Positions 60,959-64,000 of a DNA stretch of 64,000 bases are shown here, piece by piece. The DNA comes from Lentzea pudingi (lineage in GTDB: Bacteria > Actinomycetota > Actinomycetes > Mycobacteriales > Pseudonocardiaceae). The DNA lies in assembly GCF_014646255.1 (NCBI RefSeq), contig NZ_BMNC01000003.1, positions 1-64,000 of the forward strand. The letters are read 5' to 3'. The notes under the pieces are model-generated. The model was not told the origin of the DNA. It searched no databases and saw only the letters and a list, made by a program, of their open reading frames with translations. The position numbers and the translations under genes were made by a program. Every line of letters begins with the position of its first letter. Within the stretch, counting starts at the first letter, position 1.

Positions 60959-62503
60959 TCAGCGAGCGACCGCTGAGTCTGCTTCCTTCTTCTCGAGATC
61001 GATCGTCGTGCGCAACGTGATCGGCTTGAGCAGCAGTGCCGCGACGATGCCGACGAGGCCGACGGCGGCGGAGATCAGGAAGATGTGCGCCGTCGCGTCG
61101 CCGTAGACGGTGTGCACGATCGTCTGGACCTCGGGCGGGAGCGCGGCGAGGTTCAACGCGCTGGTGCTGCCGGTCGACTGGCCCGCCGGCACGTGCAGCG
61201 CGGCGGAGAGGTCGGCGGTGACGCGGTTGGCGAGCACGGCGCCGAGCACCGAGACGCCGATCGTGCCGCCCAGCGAGCGGAAGAACGTCACGGACGCCGA
61301 CGCGGCGCCGAGTTCGCTCAGCGGCACGCTGTTCTGCACGGCCAGCACCAGGTTCTGCATCGTCATGCCGACGCCGACGCCCACGACGGCCATCGCGATG
61401 CCGACGATCCACAGCGCGGTGGCGTGGTCCACGAAGCCCAGGCCCAGGAAGCCGAGCACCAGGATGATCGTGCCCGAGACGATGTACGGCTTGATCTTGC
61501 CGGTCTTGCTGATCATGCGGCCGGAGATCGTGGACGACAGCAGCACGCCCGCCATCAGCGGGATGGTCAGCAGGCCCGCCTCGGTCGGGCTGTAGCCGCG
61601 GCCGATCTGGAAGTACTGGCCGAGGAACACCGCGCCGCCGAACATGGCCATGCCCACGGACAGCGAGGCGATGATCGCGAGCGCCGGGGTGCGCTGGACG
61701 ACGATGTGCAGCGGCACGACGGGTTCCTTGACGCGCAGTTCGACCGCGATCGCCGCGCCCAGCAACACGAGGCCGGCGCCGGCCATGGCCGCGCTCTGCC
61801 ACGAGATCCAGTCGAACGAGTTGCCCACGAACGAGACCCAGATCAGCAGCACGCTCACGCCCGCGGCGATCAGCGTCGCGCCCAGGTAGTCGATCTTCAC
61901 GTTCTCGCGGCGCACGGTCTCGAGCTTCAACGTCGCCTGCAGCACCACGAACGCCAGCGCGGCGATCGGCACGGCGACCCAGAAGCACCAGCGCCAGCCG
62001 AGCCACGACACGTCCACGATGAGGCCGCCGAGCAGCGGGCCGCCGACCGTCGCCACGGCCATGACCGCGCCGAGGTAGCCGTTGTAGCGGCCGCGTTCGC
62101 GCGGCGGGATGATCGCGGCGATCACGACCTGGACCAGCGCCTGCAGGCCGCCGACGCCGATGCCCTGGAACGCGCGGGCCGCGATGAGCTGGCCGGTGTC
62201 CTGGGCGAACCCGCTGAGCAGCGAGCCGACCACGAAGATCACGATCGCGGCCTGGACCAGCGTCTTCTTGTTGAACAGGTCGGCGAGCCTGCCCCAGATC
62301 GGGGTCGTGGCCGTCGCCGTGAGCAGGGTGGCCGTGACCACCCACGTGTACTGGGTCTGCGTGCCGTTCAGCGAGCCGATGATCCGCGGCAGCGCGGTGG
62401 ACACCACCGTGGAGCTGACCATGGCCACGAACAGCGCGAGCAGCAGTCCGGACAGCGACTCCAGCACCTGCCGGTGCCCCATCGCCCGAGTCTCGATCAA
62501 CAC
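60959..62503 (-). CDS. DHA2-family MFS multidrug exporter (EmrB/QacA-like)
   Basis: 514 residues from GTG 62503 (AAGGGGCGG upstream), fourteen hydrophobic segments. Motif A GRLADLFNKKTLVQAA, motif C-like GWRWCFWVAVPIA, and the ALVQVVIAAIIPPRERGRYN loop are typical of 14-helix drug:H+ antiporters. The divergent TetR gene at 62584 and the palindromic operator between them are the standard drug-responsive pair. Substrate unknown. Confidence 0.93.
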   Translation of the reverse strand: MLIETRAMGHRQVLESLSGLLLALFVAMVSSTVVSTALPRIIGSLNGTQTQYTWVVTATLLTATATTPIWGRLADLFNKKTLVQAAIVIFVVGSLLSGFAQDTGQLIAARAFQGIGVGGLQALVQVVIAAIIPPRERGRYNGYLGAVMAVATVGGPLLGGLIVDVSWLGWRWCFWVAVPIAALAFVVLQATLKLETVRRENVKIDYLGATLIAAGVSVLLIWVSFVGNSFDWISWQSAAMAGAGLVLLGAAIAVELRVKEPVVPLHIVVQRTPALAIIASLSVGMAMFGGAVFLGQYFQIGRGYSPTEAGLLTIPLMAGVLLSSTISGRMISKTGKIKPYIVSGTIILVLGFLGLGFVDHATALWIVGIAMAVVGVGVGMTMQNLVLAVQNSVPLSELGAASASVTFFRSLGGTIGVSVLGAVLANRVTADLSAALHVPAGQSTGSTSALNLAALPPEVQTIVHTVYGDATAHIFLISAAVGLVGIVAALLLKPITLRTTIDLEKKEADSAVAR

Positions 62504-62528
62504 AACCGCCCCTTCGTCGCCTTAATTC

Positions 62529-62560
62529 TTGCGCGTTGTGCAAATTTGCGCAATGAGCAA
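62529..62560. promoter_or_regulatory. TetR operator, overlapping palindromes
   Basis: TTGTGCAAATTTGCGCAA at 62536-62553 is an 18-bp near-perfect palindrome. TTGCGC (62529-62534) and GAGCAA (62555-62560) form overlapping pairs with its halves. Such a repeated half-site array between a TetR gene and an exporter is a probable multimeric binding site. Confidence 0.65.
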
Positions 62561-62583
62561 CATACTCCGGTTAGGCTGGACGC

Positions 62584-63165
62584 ATGGAGACCCTCCCCAC
62601 ACTGCGCGAGCACAAGAAGGCCGCGACCCGGCGGTCGCTGGCCGGGGCGGCGTTGCGGCTGGCGGTGGAGCGCGGCCTGGACGGGGTGACGGTCGAGGAC
62701 ATCGCGGACGCGGCCGGGGTGTCCCGCCGGACGTTCTCCAACTACTTCACCAGCAAGGAGGACGCGGTCCTCGACGCCGACCGCGAGCGCCTCAGGGCAC
62801 TGGTCTCCCTGGTCGAGGCCAGGCCCGAGGCCGAGGACGCCTGGCAGGCCCTGCGCGCGTCCACGGCCGAGCTGTACCGCGTCCGGCCCCTCCCGGACGT
62901 CGAGTGGATGGCCCAGCTGCGGCTGCTGCGCCGTCATCCGTCACTGCTCGCACGACAGGCAGGTGACCAGGTCGCGCTCGAACGCGACCTGACCGCCGTG
63001 CTGGTCCGGCGCGAACCGGACGAGGAGGCCGCCCGGCTGATGGCCGCGACGTTCCTCACCACGATCCGCATCGGCATCGCGCTGTGGCTGGAGGGGGCGG
63101 GCGAGCAGGAGCTGCCCGGCCTCGTGGACCGCCTGCTCGGGCGGGTGCGGGTTCAGGGCACGTAG
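62584..63165 (+). CDS. TetR-family regulator
   Basis: 193 residues. N-terminal DNA-binding region: ATRRSLAGAALRLAVERGLD, VTVEDIADAAGVSRRTFSNY (helix-turn-helix), typical of regulators of the divergent exporter. TAGGCT (62572-62577) is 6 nt before ATG 62584, giving a leaderless transcript. The C-terminal domain is not class-specific. Confidence 0.92.
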   Translation: METLPTLREHKKAATRRSLAGAALRLAVERGLDGVTVEDIADAAGVSRRTFSNYFTSKEDAVLDADRERLRALVSLVEARPEAEDAWQALRASTAELYRVRPLPDVEWMAQLRLLRRHPSLLARQAGDQVALERDLTAVLVRREPDEEAARLMAATFLTTIRIGIALWLEGAGEQELPGLVDRLLGRVRVQGT

Positions 63166-63169
63166 AGGT

Positions 63170-63760
63170 TCAGGGCACGTAGACCTGGCCGGTCTGCCGT
63201 CCCTCGATCGACCGGACGTAGGCCTGCGCCACGTCGGCCAGCGGCACCGGCCTCATGCCGGGGAAGTAGTCGCCGTAGACGTCGAGCGCCTCGGTGAAGA
63301 CCGTCGGGCTGACGGCGTTGATCCGCTGCGGGGCGATCTCGATCGCGGCGGCGCGCACGAACGCCTCCACCGCGCCGTTGGCCAGTGCCGCGGCCGCGCC
63401 GGTGACGATCGGTTCCCGCGCCAGCACGCCCGTGATCAGCGTGAACGACTCGGTCACGTGCGCGAGCCCCTCACGCACGAGCGCCACCTGGGACAGCACC
63501 TTCCCGGTCACCCCGGCCTGGTAGTCCGCGATGGTCAGCTCACCGAACGGCTTGAACGGCACGTGACCGGCGGCCGACGCGACGGCGTCCACCCGGCCCG
63601 CGGTCCGGTAGAGCTCGGCCACCTGGGCCGGGTCGGTCACGTCGAACTGGAGGTCGCCCCCGGTGCGCGAGACGGTCACGACGTCGTGCTTGCGTTCGGT
63701 GAGCACCTCGTGCACCGCGGTACCCAGCAGGCCGGTGGCTCCAACGAGCAGAATCCTCAT
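63170..63760 (-). CDS. Short-chain dehydrogenase (atypical SDR)
   Basis: 196 residues, ATG 63760. Nucleotide motif VGATGLLGTAVHEV; the NAG-type loop is VASAAGHVPF; the canonical YxxxK is not seen, and the serine region TLITGVLAREP and N in ANGAVEAFVRAAA stand in its place, as in several YxxxK-lacking SDR subfamilies. GAGGGC precedes the ATG. Divergent from a LysR gene, which may control it. Confidence 0.8.
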   Translation of the reverse strand: MRILLVGATGLLGTAVHEVLTERKHDVVTVSRTGGDLQFDVTDPAQVAELYRTAGRVDAVASAAGHVPFKPFGELTIADYQAGVTGKVLSQVALVREGLAHVTESFTLITGVLAREPIVTGAAAALANGAVEAFVRAAAIEIAPQRINAVSPTVFTEALDVYGDYFPGMRPVPLADVAQAYVRSIEGRQTGQVYVP

Positions 63761-63829
63761 GCCCTCGACGCTAGGAGCGCTGCGGGAAGGAGTGAAATGC
63801 CGTTCGTGCAGCACTTATGATCGGTGGTT

Positions 63830-64000
63830 ATGAATGTCGAGCTGCGCCACCTGCGGGCACTCGCCGCGATCGGCGACCACCGGTCGATCACCGCGGCCGC
63901 CCAGTCGCTGCACGTCACGCAGCCCGCGCTCTCGCGCACGCTCGACCAGCTCGAACGACGCCTCGGGGTGCGGCTGGTCGAACGCACGACCCGGCACGTC
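63830..64000 (+). CDS. LysR-family regulator, partial
   Basis: 57 residues to the right edge, beginning MNVELRHLRALAAIGDHRSI and ending within the wing of the LysR helix-turn-helix (QSLHVTQPALSRTLDQLERR). Gene continues beyond the window. TATGAT 8 nt upstream may be a -10 of a near-leaderless transcript. TTATGA occurs twice between the divergent genes, 13 bp apart. Confidence 0.88.
   Translation, partial: MNVELRHLRALAAIGDHRSITAAAQSLHVTQPALSRTLDQLERRLGVRLVERTTRHV

Noticed and set aside
61085..62689. 534-codon plus-strand frame opposite the MFS exporter
   Set aside because: His/Arg/Asp-rich shadow; the real exporter has 14 helices on the minus strand.
1..64000. tRNA, rRNA or intact IS/transposase genes
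   Set aside because: None could be recognised by eye on either strand.

Overview
The window is high-GC actinobacterial DNA, probably from a Pseudonocardiales-type soil actinomycete (Lentzea/Saccharothrix-like). That placement is inferred from GC-rich codon use, frequent GTG starts, many 4-nt ATGA and 1-nt TGATG gene overlaps, secreted CAZymes with ricin-type and F5/8-type modules, sigma-B-like promoters and apparently leaderless transcripts. I saw no rRNA, tRNA, CRISPR array, phage or intact insertion sequence. Most genes are chromosomal accessory or metabolic genes.

Layout. 1-6.8 kb: a truncated LuxR-type regulator, a very large SARP/STAND/WD40 regulator, a NarL-type two-component system and a small membrane protein. 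6.7-10.6 kb: a D-xylose operon (xylA, xylB, ROK repressor) with a palindromic operator. 10.6-14.3 kb: an SGNH hydrolase, an EF-G paralogue preceded by a likely leader peptide, paired hairpin terminators and an endonuclease/exonuclease/phosphatase-family protein. 14.3-18.8 kb: a secreted M28-like protein, a secreted unknown behind a DasR-like site, and a GH92 mannosidase. 18.8-25.8 kb: genes that look stress-related (zinc alcohol dehydrogenase, epimerase, PAP2 phosphatase; a coupled P450-SDR-flavoprotein operon; a basic small protein, a membrane protein and a hemerythrin), with two sigma-B-like promoters.

25.7-32.4 kb is the most interesting block. A Fur/Zur-type 7-1-7 operator sits between two divergent units: an MFS exporter plus a 2-oxoglutarate dioxygenase, and a translationally coupled chain of FecB-like binding protein, FecCD permease, ATPase, DUF364 putative metal-chelation protein and a divergent cysteine-synthase-like PLP enzyme. 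It reads as export, import and synthesis of a small metallophore, but has no NRPS or NIS synthetase. 32.4-41.3 kb: small proteins, a TsaA-type methylase, SelO, lipoproteins, an HNH protein, a LysR next to a frameshifted TDT transporter, and hypothetical proteins. 41.3-43.2 kb: a coupled MFS/Dabb/SnoaL operon.

43.2-49.8 kb: a LAL-family regulator divergent from a secreted protein-arginine deiminase with all catalytic residues, followed by a secreted M14 carboxypeptidase. 49.8-60.4 kb: a glycan-foraging locus with two paralogous GH30 enzymes carrying different C-terminal binding modules, a LacI regulator, two paralogous small membrane proteins, a Tat-secreted GH95 fucosidase coupled to a repeat-encoded 42-residue peptide, and a GH27 galactosidase. 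60.4-64 kb: a universal stress protein, a TetR/DHA2-efflux pair with a multi-palindrome operator, and an SDR divergent from a LysR gene cut by the window edge.
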